Assembly: GCF_019578655.1 (NCBI RefSeq)
Contig: NC_063258.1
Span: 7,237,283 to 7,301,282 of the forward strand
Reading direction: 5' to 3'
From: Ricinus communis
Lineage: Eukaryota > Streptophyta > Magnoliopsida > Malpighiales > Euphorbiaceae
DNA length: 64,000 bases
Shown: piece by piece, positions 1 through 11,600 of the stretch
How the letters are laid out: each line of letters starts with the position of its first letter
How positions within the stretch are numbered: position 1 is the first letter of the stretch
The notes under the pieces: model-generated
The model's database searches: none
Told to the model about the DNA's origin: nothing
What the model saw: only the letters and a program-made list of their open reading frames with translations
Translations under genes and position numbers: made by a program

Positions 1-654
1 TCTCACGAATGTCAAGCCTCAAACCCATCTCAAATTTCTTCCTTTCAGTTCTTCGGGCTATTTCTTCCGGTGCATACTTACATAATCTCACAAATTGAAC
101 TTCGACTGCGAATCGACATATCATTCTGTTTCAAATCAAGAAATTCAAGCTTCTTCTGTCTCTATAAATTTCGGAGTATACTTCTCAAAGCAAATTCTCT
201 CAAGAAATCATTCCAAGTCAAAGTCATTGGTCGATCTTTGCTTCTTAAAACTGTTTCCCACCAATCAAGTGCATCTTTTCTATTAAAGATACTGTATATA
301 GAAGCCTTTGTTCGGATGTGCAATTAAATCTATCCAACACCCTTCAGATTTCAGAACCATTCCTCGGCCTCAGCAGGATCAGTGAGTACCTTGAAAACAT
401 TAGCACCTTGTTTCCTAACTCTTTCATAATTCTTATCTATCACGGCCTTTTGTTGTTGAGTCCGAGCGGTGCTTGTTGTTGAGCTCGTTGCATCGGAAAA
501 TCCATAAACTGTTCCATAACATTTTGTACATTCGATTGTGCAGCATTTTCGAATGTAGCTCATGCTCATCATGTTGATCATGTTCGGATGCATTTTCATG
601 ACCATGCACAGACTCTAATGACTTATCCGGGCCGTGTTCTCCTTGTCTCTCCAT
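1..654 (-). pseudogene. Decayed Ty3/gypsy gag (partial, runs off window)
   Basis: Read on the minus strand, this is the start and middle of a retrotransposon gag, the capsid protein that packages element RNA in the cytoplasm. A start codon at 654 opens 73 codons rich in His, Asp and Glu. The reading then continues in another frame as YERVRKQGANVF and TDPAEAEEWF (605-351), a typical beginning of the retrotransposon gag domain. Beyond a stop at 351-353, motifs DALDWWETV, WNDFLREF and KKLEFLDLKQNDMS can still be read towards position 1, interrupted by further stops. It lies directly downstream of the primer site at 759-765 and the LTR at 772-3080, so it is the 5' end of that element's internal region. 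At least one frameshift and several stops make it non-functional. Family assignment to Ty3/gypsy is good; the lineage is not resolved. Confidence 0.72.
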
Positions 655-758
655 CTATATATATTAAATGCAAATATTCAGTCAAGTTCAAAGAACATAT
701 ATCATATGCTTAATGATGTGCAACATGAATCTACTCCCAATGAATCTAATCCCTGCCC
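655..758 (-). other. Untranslated leader of the element at 1-3080
   Basis: Short AT-rich stretch between the primer site and the first gag start codon on the minus strand. It has no coding potential and fits a retrotransposon 5' leader. Confidence 0.5.
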
Positions 759-765
759 GATACCA
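759..765 (-). other. Probable primer-binding site (degenerate)
   Basis: The minus strand reads TGGTATC here, six bases inside the LTR edge. This matches the first seven bases of the initiator-Met primer site (TGGTATCAGAGC) and then diverges (GGGCAG). Position and TGG start support a primer site; the tRNA identity is uncertain. Confidence 0.5.
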
Positions 766-771
766 CTAAAA

Positions 772-3080
772 TGTAACACCCCCATCACATACTAACCAAT
801 AAACATTAGCCGGGGAAGCATACAAGCATCGTAGAATATATACTACGGTAGATAGGTCAATATGTAGGTTGTTAAGAATCCAGACACAAGGTTATTAAAA
901 TATAAACATATGATTATACTTAAACATCATTTAACAAGTATTACAAACATCTTCTTATGCCTTATAAGGCATACTTCCATATATATCACATAACTGCATA
1001 CAAAAATGCATCAGGAGGAGACTTCACAAAACTGGCCCAACTTGACAGAACTGCTAAAAGCTAGACTTCGCATACAACCAACGGATGCACTACTATTTAC
1101 TTACCTGAAAAGAAAAATTTTGGAGAGGGGTGAGCCTCCAGTAAATAAATAATCAACATAATCTATATCACATACACTTAATACAATTTCCACCCAATCA
1201 CATAACTTTCCATGATATTCATAGTTTAGGTATAAAGTCATACCATTCTACTCAATTCATTACAACCATCATAGAAGAAATACAATTCAACAATTATGGT
1301 TAGTTCTCACGGCTTGTGGATCCCCTTTAATGTGCTGCTCCGCCTCATCCTCACATATCACACACGTAAGGCCGCTCCGCCTCATCTCACATTATACACT
1401 TTTATAGCCTCTCTAGGCTTTAGCCTCCCAAGGCTTTATATATATATATATTTTTTTCACAGGGGAATCCACCATTCACATGCACATATGCACTTAACAT
1501 CACAATTCAATCATTTCACTTATATCATATTTCAGCAATAACAATTGTTCCACTCCACACCAATCATTTCCATCTCAGTCATTCAAACATAAACAATATT
1601 AAGCAAACGCAACCATTTCATGAACATTTGATTAAATATATGAACATAGCAAATATTAACTATTTACTTACTCAAAATATACTTATTCCTTTAGCATATA
1701 AGAACCTCCTTTCTCCACAACTTCCTTTCCAGGCCTTTGAGTACCTGTCAACACATTCATCAATTCACATTTCATGCATATTACAAATATTCATGTAAAT
1801 GCGAGTTCTAATGCATTACAAGATCATCCCCTCTCTAATTCATAGGTCTAACTCTTCCTCTAAGACTCTCAATTACTGTTTTAATATCCTATAAACATTT
1901 CCCATCTAGTTAAATACCAATCTAACTCAAATTAACATCAATAAATTGCATAAAACTAATCTCCAACATTTCTGTTTTCTAGACAGAATTTAGTACCAAG
2001 GTATATTTATTGCTGGGCAAAATTGGCTTAATACAAAAATCTCATATTAAATTGACATATCCATTTATGCGTCTAGTTTCATCTCCAAGAAGAATTACTC
2101 AATTCCGACTTCTATAGATTTAATTATTTTCAAATTACTGAGCAAGGGTCATACAGCTAGTTGTACCCGAGCAGCAATCTGTTTACTCAATTTAAGCAAC
2201 CAAAACGGCAAAAATAGCAAAATCACAAAACTACAAAGTTATAGAGGACTCTCTAAACTTTCCATAGACACCAATTAAGCTTAATTTGGACTTATATAAC
2301 CCATGTTATGCCTAAAATACAGAACATCAAGGTTGCTGGAATTTTGACAGTTTTCTATCTTAACATACTTAAACTTAAATCAAGCTTAATCTTTATGCAA
2401 TCATTCAATACTCTACTAATTCATGATAATCAGACCTTTAATTAATCAATGAGACCATCAAATGAAGTTTTTCCAATTTGTAATCAAGAACCCTAATGAC
2501 GAATTTATAACACTCAAGTAACAACTTACCAATTTCAGCTTTTGGGTTGCTAATATGCTTAAATCCTTTAGCTTTAGCTTGGCTCCTTCAATAGTTGGCA
2601 AAATCCTATCTTAATCTTAAGTTTTTCTAGGTATTCCACTCCTCTCTCTTATTCCAAATTTTGTGTTTTTGGCCATGTACGAATTTTAGAGAAATGAAGA
2701 GGTAAAATGAGCTTACTCATGGTTCCAATTTCCAATATTCCTCTCTTAATGCCACCACCTACTAAACTATTTTTATCACCCTAAATTAATTCTTACTAAC
2801 CATATATAGGTACTAACTTTTAATTGTATCTTTTAAGTCCAATCTATTTACCCAACCTTCAACTATTGGTTCAATTAAGTCTTAAGGCTTAATACACATA
2901 ACCCAAGTACTTAATCAACTTATCTAAATTAATAATCTAATATCATGCTTCTTATTCTCTACTTATAATTAATATATATATGTTCTCATAAAATAAAAAT
3001 ATCATTGATATACCATCATATGCCCAATGATTAAATGTAAATGCACATAACATGGATGATGAGAAAATGCAGGCGTTACA
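772..3080 (-). mobile_element. LTR (2.3 kb) of a Ty3/gypsy element, TGTAAC...GTTACA ends
   Basis: The plus strand opens TGTAACACCCCC and closes GGCGTTACA, so the ends are inverted and begin TG and end CA as in LTRs. A primer-like site and gag remnant lie immediately to its left on the minus strand, so it is the 5' LTR of a minus-strand element extending beyond the window. The body is AT-rich and has no recognisable coding sequence; the 81-codon plus frame at 1296-1541 is chance. A TA run lies at about 1438-1452. It differs in sequence from the TGTCACGACC family that dominates the rest of the window. Its right edge abuts satellite (ACAACCCTG...), so it inserted in the array or at its boundary. 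The mate LTR is outside the window. Confidence 0.72.
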
Positions 3081-3980
3081 ACAACCCTGTAAAAGGGGTA
3101 TATTTTTCGATAGAAGAAAATAACTCCGTAAAATGTGTATATTTATGAATTTGAGAAAACAATCCTATAATAGTGCTAATAATTTAATATGAGAAAATGA
3201 CCCCATAAAAACTGGTATATTTATCAATATAAGAAAATAACCTCGTAAAATGTGTATATTTATGATTCTAAAAAAACAACACAATAAAAGTAGCGTAATT
3301 GTGAGTATGAGAAAACAACCTCGTAGAAGGGGTAAATTTTTTAATATGAGAAAATAACCCTGTAATATTGGAATATTTATCAATCGAAAAAAATAACCCA
3401 GCAATCTTGGTATATTTGTGAGTATGAGAAAACAACCCCTTAAATAGGTTAATTTTATAATATAAGAAAACAATCCAGCAAAAGGGTTATATTTATCAAT
3501 ATAAGAAAATAACCTGGTAAAAGTGGTATATTTATCAATATAACAAAAGAATCCCATAAAATGTGTATATTTATGAATATGAGAAAATAACCCCGTAAAA
3601 GAAGTGTAATTGCGAGTATGAGAAAATAGCCTCATAGAAGGGGTAAATTTTTTAATATGAGAAAACAACCCCGTATAAGGGGTACATTTGTCGATATAAC
3701 AAAATAACCCCGTAAAATGTGTATATTTATGAATTTTAGAAAACAACCCCATAATAGTGCTAATAATTTAATATGAGAAAAATGATCCCGTAAAAGTGGT
3801 AAATTTATCAATATAAGAAAATAATCCCATAAAACGTGTATATTTATGAATATGAGAAAATAACCCCGTAAAATTGTGTAATTGCGGCCTTAGAAAACAG
3901 CCTCGTAGAAGAGGTAAATTTTTTAATATGAGAAAACAACCCCGTAAAAAGATTATATTTATCGATATAAGAAAATAATC
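3081..3980 (+). repeat. Satellite block 1, 39-bp monomers
   Basis: Head-to-tail monomers of 38-39 bp, each starting GAAAACAACCCCGTA or GAAAATAACC and followed by a TATATTT motif. The J-type marker AGTGCTAATAATTT recurs at 3171 and 3755, 584 bp apart, about 15 monomers. No gene is present. The longest open frame (minus, 3165-3752) is the 13-residue periodic artefact described under findings. Confidence 0.95.
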
Positions 3981-4324
3981 ATTGGCTAATTAAAATGCTA
4001 TTTCCCCAAGAATTCTTTTATAAAATATTATTTGTTAACTCTTTCATAACTCTCAAATATAGAATTTTAATTCATATATTCATTTGGAGAAAAAATTCAA
4101 TGACCAAAAATATAATTTATTTTCCAAAAATTTTACTTAATTAATTTCTTAAAAATCAAATTAATTAGGTATAGAAAATAACTTCCTTGTCTAGCATTAA
4201 AATTCCATTTAAATCATTCCAATTTAAATCAATTAAAAATAAAGTAAAATTAATTTAAATAAAAATTTATTTATTAATTATTATTAATATTATCATTTAT
4301 TAAAGGAAAATTCTGGATATTACA
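3981..4324 (-). mobile_element. Truncated 3' LTR fragment of the chromovirus
   Basis: These 344 bp match the right-hand end of the full LTR at about 8341-8675 (both contain GCTAATTAAAATGCTATTTC and end in ATTACA). About 2.3 kb of the LTR is missing on the outer side. The break lies directly against satellite, at the point where the integration site would be. Confidence 0.82.
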
Positions 4325-4337
4325 TTCTCCCCCCCTT
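4325..4337 (-). other. Polypurine tract
   Basis: The minus strand reads AAGGGGGGGAGAA immediately before the 3' LTR start TGTAATATCC. This is the usual site where plus-strand DNA synthesis starts in LTR elements. Confidence 0.8.
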
Positions 4338-4380
4338 AAGAGAAATTCATCCTCGAATTTTAAAAGAAAAAGGGTTCACA

Positions 4381-4900
4381 CTAAAACTGAACTAATGAGA
4401 ATAGGAACCTCTGATCTCCAGCTCGGCTTCTCGGGTACTTCCCTCGGCAGAAATATTCAACCACAAGACCCATCGATAAAACCCTTGAGCAAAACTGGCG
4501 AACCTGAGAATTTGCAATCCTGGTTGTCTGCTCCTCGGAAGTCAAATCTTCACTTACTTCCACACACCGAGGTTGCAACACAAGCGAAAGGTCGAAAATA
4601 CACTTCCTCAACACAGACCTACGAAATACTGGATTGACCTGCTAGAAAAATTATTTGGCGGCAAGTCCAACTTGCATGCCACCTCACTAATCCTGCCGAT
4701 AATTCCAAGGGTTCCACACAAGAAGGGCTAACTTGCCTTCCTTACCAAACCGCATCACTTCTTGCATATGAGACGCCTTAGGAATACATACTCTCTATTA
4801 CAAATCTCCACGTGCTCCCACTTCAAGTTCGCACAACTCCTCTACTTCCTGAAAGCTGTCTTCAGCCGTTTGCGAGAAAAGGAATCTTCTCTGAATGAAA
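4381..4900 (-). pseudogene. Degenerate integrase C-terminus and chromodomain-like tail
   Basis: This is the last part of a Ty3/gypsy pol on the minus strand. Around 4770-4700 the reading MQEVMRFGKEGKLA matches the start of the integrase C-terminal fold of chromoviruses. At 4614-4381 an open frame contains RKCIFDLSLVLQPRCVEV and SEDLTSEEQ, the joint between integrase and chromodomain in plant chromoviruses. What follows is recognisable only weakly and is probably frameshifted. A chromodomain normally guides integration to particular chromatin; here it is too decayed to function. Sequence just before the polypurine tract reads FEDEFLLRG, the usual pol ending in this group. The upstream catalytic integrase core is missing. 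Identification of the family is good; domain edges are approximate. Confidence 0.62.
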
Positions 4901-5990
4901 GATCCGAACCAACTTCAGTCCTACCAAAAATCCATTTGCCAAATTCCTTCCTAATGACGTGTCCCTTGCACGTACAGAATATCCTTAACATTCACATCAC
5001 ATCATCCACGCCACATCATCTATATCACATCATCCATCTGGTTGCGATAACCGACATAAAACCATGCCATCCTGACACAAAATTCCTCTTCGACTGAAAT
5101 CCAGAAGTCTCCTCTGTAATCCAACATGGGCCTTCTGCGCCACAGATTCATTCTCACAGTAACTCAGCTTCCATCCAGAGAATCCCAAGCTAATACAATT
5201 TACTTTGAAAGATTTACTTATTTATTTGCTTTATAACCATCACTGATAAAAATTTATTATATTCTAAAAAAAATACTTTTATAAAATCGTAAAATCTCTA
5301 GTGATTTTCTTTATATAAAATTTTACAATATCGTGCACCAGGGTGATGATGCCCCCTATCACCAAGGGTTGCAATACACGACGTATGATGCATGCCCTAA
5401 AAATGAGTATGGAATTGTGCATGCCTAATAATGAAATGCCATAATGAATTCTTTCGGGACTGGGCGCAATATTTTATTTTAAAACACTTTGTTCTATTTA
5501 GAAAAATAAATAGTGTTTGCTTAAATTTCTTTGGATTTCGAGCGTCCGAAAATTACTCCTACACCATTCGTAAGCTTCTTACAATCACAAAACTCAAGCC
5601 ATATCTGCTCGAATTTTCACGCACTAACTTCGGTGCTACTCATTAAGGCGATGCCTGATGCGATGACGAGGCAGTTCATGACACAAATCCAACTACGCTC
5701 TACACTAATTCTGACTACAGTGCCTACCATTGGAACAACAATCGAAACATCCCAGGCCGGTCTGCACTAATCACTTGAAGAAACAACACTAGTCTACCGC
5801 ATTTCAAATCTCGCTATCGCTATAACCTTATTCTAACACAGCATCAAAGACAAGCTCATAAGAAAAGAATGATAGACTCTCTAACAGTGAAAGCTGAGAC
5901 ACTAGAGTCAATGAAAATAACAAGACTGACTTGATCCTAGCTCCACAATACCAAGAATCTTAACCTAGGTCGAAGGAAATCTAAACCTAA
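4900..5990 (-). other. Non-coding remnant and leader of the deleted chromovirus
   Basis: Sequence between the pol remnant and the primer site. I find no protein I can recognise on either strand. The part nearest the primer site should be the 5' leader. The junction where gag and most of pol were lost must lie in this interval, but I cannot place it. An AT-rich patch lies at about 5200-5330. Confidence 0.45.
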
Positions 5991-6002
5991 GCTCTGATAC
6001 CA
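5991..6002 (-). other. Primer-binding site, initiator-Met tRNA
   Basis: The minus strand reads TGGTATCAGAGC, a 12-base match to the complement of the plant initiator-Met tRNA 3' end. It lies 4 bp (AAGT) inside the LTR. Confidence 0.85.
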
Positions 6003-6006
6003 ACTT

Positions 6007-8675
6007 TGTCACGACCCGATTTATGGGCCCGTGACCGGCACTAGGGAATGGGTAGGCTTAAGGCCACCAAATCCCGTAATAAGCCTGACTAGTCACTAAC
6101 TCAAACAAATTAAAATCTGAACTCAATTCTAAGCACTTTTTCCACAATTAATCTTAACCATCAAATTCTACATATTTAATTCGTCTGCCAGCATAATTAG
6201 GCAAGACCGAATTTACATAAAATTACAACTAATAAATCTAAAATTTCTACTGCAGAGAATCTAAAATTTTTGCAAGTCAAACATACCAAAATCAATTACA
6301 TTAACCAGATGATGAAGGAGTCGGGTTGCTAGATAAGAACTGCGGGAAGACTAACAATCACCTAAAAATCAGTAAAATGAGACTATTAGTCTCGAGAGTG
6401 AGTCAAAATCATATATCTAAAAATAATTACAAACACTTCCATAACACATTTATTTAATTTGAAATAAACATTAAGTCATGCAAAAATATACATGTCATGC
6501 CATGCTTAAATAAAATAAAATAAAATAAAATAACTTTCACATACTACGAGACGGAGTACTTCAGTAGAACTCTAATCCCACACTAACATCTCGACTCTCT
6601 CATTCCAACAGAACTGGCGTCCAGAGAGCGAAGCTCGACCAGGGTCCTTAATCCCAGTTGGTCACTTAGATTTCCAAATAAGCCAACGCCTAGAGAGCAA
6701 TGCTCGACCAAGGCAAGTCCTAAATTTACCTTTTAAAAATTTTACAAACCTTTACCCCTTTATTTTCTATCTCTAATTCATACTGGTGCAACTCATCAAA
6801 TAGCATGTTCTACAGCCGTCTCATCCCGAGTCAACACGAAAACACAAACCATAATGCAGTAAATGAAACATAAATGAATAGTAATTAAATAAATATTTAA
6901 AATATTAAATTATTTAATAAGAACCATCACGTAAAAATCTTAGCATGACAAGTGAACAGATATATGACTTTAACTCACAACTTTGACGACCTCCTAGCTC
7001 TGCTCCGATGCCTTGGATGGAGCGAGCCAAACTGACGAATTATCTAATGATGGAAAACAATTTAATCAATAACATTAAAACATTTGACAATTAACCCTAG
7101 GTCTAGATTCCTAGGACTGATTGTTTAAAAATTTGACTCGGGTAAATTCTACCGAGAATTCGGCATAACCTCCCATAAACACAGACGTTTACCCCCCGAA
7201 TAACGGGTCCAAGACCTGCCAGAAAATACTTTAAATATTCAACAATTTATTTTAACGGGAGTCGGGTCTCCAAACCTTCATTATTTTTCCCGACTCCGCC
7301 ACACATAACAAAACACGACTAATGGTAGACAGTCCGACAAACTATTTATTTTAACTAACAATATTCTAATGCTCAACACATTTCAATAAACACATAAATT
7401 TTACTAATAAATTCTAAAATTACCGAGACGCTTGATCGTCGGTCGAATCGCCTCCAGCCGCTGGAGTCCGATCGACAATCCGAACGAACCAACGGACTTG
7501 AAATGATGTGCTGATAATGATCCCAGCTTCCGATCTTCCGATTCGACACCTGATCATCCGGAGAGATTTACGGACGATATCGGCCTTTGATTTTCAAACA
7601 GAGTCCGATCGCTATGAAACTGGTGCCATTAGAAAGCTTGAGCTGAGGAAAGTCTGGATATGCCCTCCAATCATCCATCCCTCACCGGTGCTCGCTGGAA
7701 AAGTTAGAAAATGCCAGCTGCCCCTACTCTTTTCACCTTGTCGGATCATGCAATTCCGGCAGCCTCAAGGGGAGATGATGGGCAAAGAAGAAAGCTCGCC
7801 GGTTGCTGGTCCTTTTGAGACGACCACAACGACGGCGAAAAGCTGCTGCCCCCCTTCCACCTATTTGCTGCCACCTGACACCGCTGGAGTTGCTGCCGCC
7901 TCCTCCTCCTTTTCTCTTCCTTCTTTTCTTTTCTTTTTTCTTTCATTCATTATCGACATTTGGTGCCTTAACTTTTCTTCTTCACCATTTACTCCCTCAA
8001 CTTTTTAATTACTAACAATTTCATCCTGCAAAATTTCCAATTAACCCTTAAACTTTTCTTTAGCTTTTCAATTAAGTCCCTAATTACTTTATTTGGGCCA
8101 AAACAGAATTATTTAAAATATATAATTATATATTTACCCTTGCTTTTAAATATAAAATTACCAAAAAGCCCTTGCCGACATATTTAATTACAAAAATACC
8201 AAACATACAAATTTTTATTAAAACCCCATATTAATAAAATTATGTATTTAATCCTTATTCCAAAACAAATTTCCAATTTAATCCTAACACAGTTAATTTA
8301 AATTAATCAATTTGCTAAATATTTCCCAATTAAAATTAACACCATTAGCTAATTAAAATGCTATTTCCCCAATAATTCTTTTACAAAATATTATTTACTA
8401 ATTCTTTCATAACTCTCAAATATAGAATTTTAATTCATATATTCATTTAGGGAAAAAATACAATTTATTTCCCAAAGAATTTACCTAATTAATTTCTTAA
8501 AAATTAAATTAATTGGATATAGAAAATAACTCCCTTATTTGCCTAGCATTAAAATTTCATTTAAATCATTCCAATTTAAACCAATTAAAAATAAAGTAAA
8601 ATTAATTTAAATAAAAACTCATTTATTAATTATTATTAATATTATCATTATTAAAGGAAAATTCTGGGTATTACA
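6007..8675 (-). mobile_element. 5' LTR of the chromovirus (2669 bp)
   Basis: On the plus strand it starts TGTCACGACCCG and ends GGGTATTACA. It shares its landmarks with the four solo LTRs downstream: GTGACCGGCACTAGGGAATG near the start, GGAGAATCTAA, CCTAGGTCTAGA, a GC-rich block (about 7430-7900), then an AT-rich end. It holds two copies of the GAGAGC...GCTCGACCA module (6616 and 6685) and a TAAAA microsatellite at 6507-6532. The 166-codon plus frame at 7508-8008 is antisense to the element and ends in low-complexity Ser/Phe/Pro; I do not treat it as a gene. Confidence 0.88.
6507..6532 (+). repeat. TAAAA microsatellite inside LTR
   Basis: Five tandem TAAAA units within the LTR at 6007-8675. 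Confidence 0.85.
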
Positions 8676-11600
8676 AACCCTGTAAAATGTGTATATTTAT
8701 GAATCTGAGAAAATAACCACGTAAAAGATGTGTAATTGTGAGTCTGAGAAAATAGCCTCGTAGAAGGGGTAAATTTTTAATATGAGAAAAAAACCTCGTA
8801 AAAGGGGTATATTTATAAATATTAGAAAACAACCCTGTAATACGGGGATATTTATCAATCCCTGAAAATAACCCTGTAATTTTGGTAAATTTGCGAGTAT
8901 GAGAAAATAACCCTTTAAATGGGCTAATTTTATAATATAAGAAAACAACCCCGTAAAAGGGGTATATTTGTCCATAAGAAAATAACTCCATAAAACTTTT
9001 ATATTTATAAATTTAAGAAAACAACCCCAGAATAGTGCTAATAATTTTATATGAGAAAACACCCCCTAAAAAGTGGTATATTTCTCAACATAAGAAATAA
9101 CTCCGTAAAACGTATATATTTAAGAATTTGAGAAAACAACCCTGTAAAAGTAGTGTAATTGTGAGTCTGAGAAAACAACCTTGTAGAAGAAGTAAATTTT
9201 TTAATATGAGAAAATAACCCCGTAATACGGGGATATTTATCAACCGGAGAAAAAATAACCCCCAATTTTGGTATATTTGTGAGTATGAGAAAACAACCCC
9301 TTAAATGGGTTAAATTTATAAATTGAGAAAAGAACCCCGTAAAAGTGGTATATTTATCAATATAAGAAAATAACCCCATAAAACGTGTATATGTATGAAT
9401 CTGAGAAAACAACCTCGTAAAAGTTGTGTACTTGCGAGTCTAAGAAAACAGCCTCGTAGAAGGGGTAAATTTTTTAATATGTGAAAGCTACCTTGTAATA
9501 CGGGGATATTTATGAATCTGGGGAAATAACCCTATTATCGTGGTATATTTGTGAGTATGAGAAAACAACCCCTTAAATGGGTTGATTTTATAATATGAGA
9601 AAACAACCTCGTAAAAAGGGTATATTTGTCAATATAAGAACATAACCCAATAGTGCTAATAATTTAATATGAGAAAACGACCCCATAAAAGTGGTATATT
9701 TATCAATATAAGAAAATAACCATGTAAAACTTGTATATTTATGAATCTATAAAAACAACGGCATAAAAGTAGTGTAAGGGCGAGTATGAGAAAACAGCCT
9801 CGTAGAAGGGGTAAATTATTTAATATAAGAAAACAACCACGTAAAAGGGGTATATTTGTCAATATAAGAAAATAACCCCGTAAAAGTGGTATATTTATCA
9901 ATATAAGAAAATAATCCCTTAAAACGTGTATATTTATAAATTTGAGAAAATAATCCCGTAAAAGTAGTGTAATTGCGAGTCTGAGAAAATATCCTCTTAG
10001 AAGGGGTAAATTTTTTAATATGAGAGAACAGCCCCGTAATACAAGGATATTTATCAATTGGAGAAAATAACCCAGTAATTTTGATTTATTTGTGACTATG
10101 AGAAAACAACCCCTTAAATATGTTACTTTTATAATTTGAGAAAACAACCTATAAAAGGGGTATTTTTGTCAATATAAGAACATAATCCTGTAAAAGTGCA
10201 TATTTATCAACATAAGAAAATAACCATGTAAAATGTGTATATTTTATTAATATGAGAAAACAACCCCGTAAAAGTAGTATAATTGCGAGTCTGAGAAAAC
10301 AGCCTCGTAGAAGGGGTAAATTATTTAATATGAGAAAACAACCCCGTATAAGGGGTATATTTGTCGATATAAGAAAATAACCCCGTAAAACGTGTATATT
10401 TATGAATTTTAAAAAACAACCCTATAATAGTACTAATAATTTAATATGAGAAAAACGATCCCGTAAAAGTGGTATATTTATCAATATAAGAAAATAATCC
10501 CGTAAAATGTGTATATTTATGAATCTGAGAAAACAACCTCATAAAAGTAGTGTAATTGCGAGTCTAAGAAAACAGCCTCGTAGAACGGGTAAATTTTTTA
10601 ATATGAGAAAACAGCCTCGTAAAAGGGATAAATTTTATAATATGTGAAAACAACCCCGTAATACGAGGATATTTATGAATCTGAGGAAATAATCCTATAA
10701 TTGTGGTATATTTGTGAGTATGAGAAAACAACCCATTAAATAGGTTAATTTTATAATATGAGGAAACAACCCCGTAAAAGGGGTATATTTGTCGATATAA
10801 GAAAGTAACCCCGTAAAACGTGTATATTTATGAATTTGAGAAAACAACCCGATAATATTGCTAATAATTTAATATAATAAAATGACCCCGTAAAAGTGGT
10901 ACATTTATCAATATAAGAAAATAACCTTGTAAAATGTGTATAATTTATGAATATGAGAAAACAACTCCACAAAAGTAGTGTAATTGCGAATCTGAGAAAA
11001 CAGACTCATGGAAGGGATAAATTTTTTAATATGAGAAAACAAGCCCGTAATATGGGGATATTTATCAATCGCAGAAAATAACCCTATAATTTTGATATAT
11101 TTTTTGTGAGTATGAGAAAACAACCCCTTAAATGGGTTAATTTTATAATATGAGAAAACAACCCCGCAAAAGGGGTATATTTGTCCATATAAGAAAATAA
11201 CCCCGTAAAAACGTGTATATTTAAAAATTTGAGAAAATAACCCCATAATAGTGCTAGTAATTTAATATGAGAAAACGATCCAGTAAAATTGGTATATTCA
11301 TCAATATAAGAAAATAACCCCGTAAAACGTCTATATTTATGAATCTGACAAAATAACCCCGTAAAAGTAGCGTAATTGCGAGTCTGAGAAAACAGCCTCG
11401 TAGAAGGGGTAAATTCTTTAATATGAGAAAACAACCCTGTAGGACGGGAATATTGATCAATCAAAGAAAATAATCCCATACTTATGGTATATTTGTGAGT
11501 GTGAGAAAACAATGCCTTGAATGTGTTAATTTTATAATATGAGAAAACAACCGTGTAAGATGGATATATTTATCGATATAAAAAAATAACCCCATAAAAT

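Larger units (their letters stand above)
3981..8675 (-). mobile_element. Internally deleted Ty3/gypsy chromovirus, minus strand
   Basis: Order on the minus strand: 5' LTR (8675-6007), initiator-Met primer site (6002-5991), shortened internal region, polypurine tract (4337-4325) and a truncated 3' LTR (4324-3981). The internal part is only about 1.68 kb, against several kilobases in complete chromoviruses. It keeps the leader and the extreme end of pol (integrase C-terminal domain and chromodomain-like tail); most of gag, protease, RT and RNase H are absent. Two features place it among plant chromoviruses, perhaps Tekay/Del-like: the pol tail reads straight into the polypurine tract, and the primer tRNA is initiator Met. 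It cannot move by itself. The right flank is AACCC; the left flank is AAATC and the satellite phase continues across the element. Confidence 0.8.

Noticed and set aside
1296..1541. Plus-strand ORF of 81 codons
   Set aside because: It lies inside the LTR at 772-3080, contains a TA microsatellite, and has no recognisable protein features.
5991..6002. tRNA gene fragment
   Set aside because: The match covers only the 3' end complement and lies at the LTR edge, so it is a primer-binding site.
7508..8008. 166-codon plus-strand ORF in the LTR
   Set aside because: It is antisense to the element, its end is low complexity, and it is not preserved in the other LTR copies.
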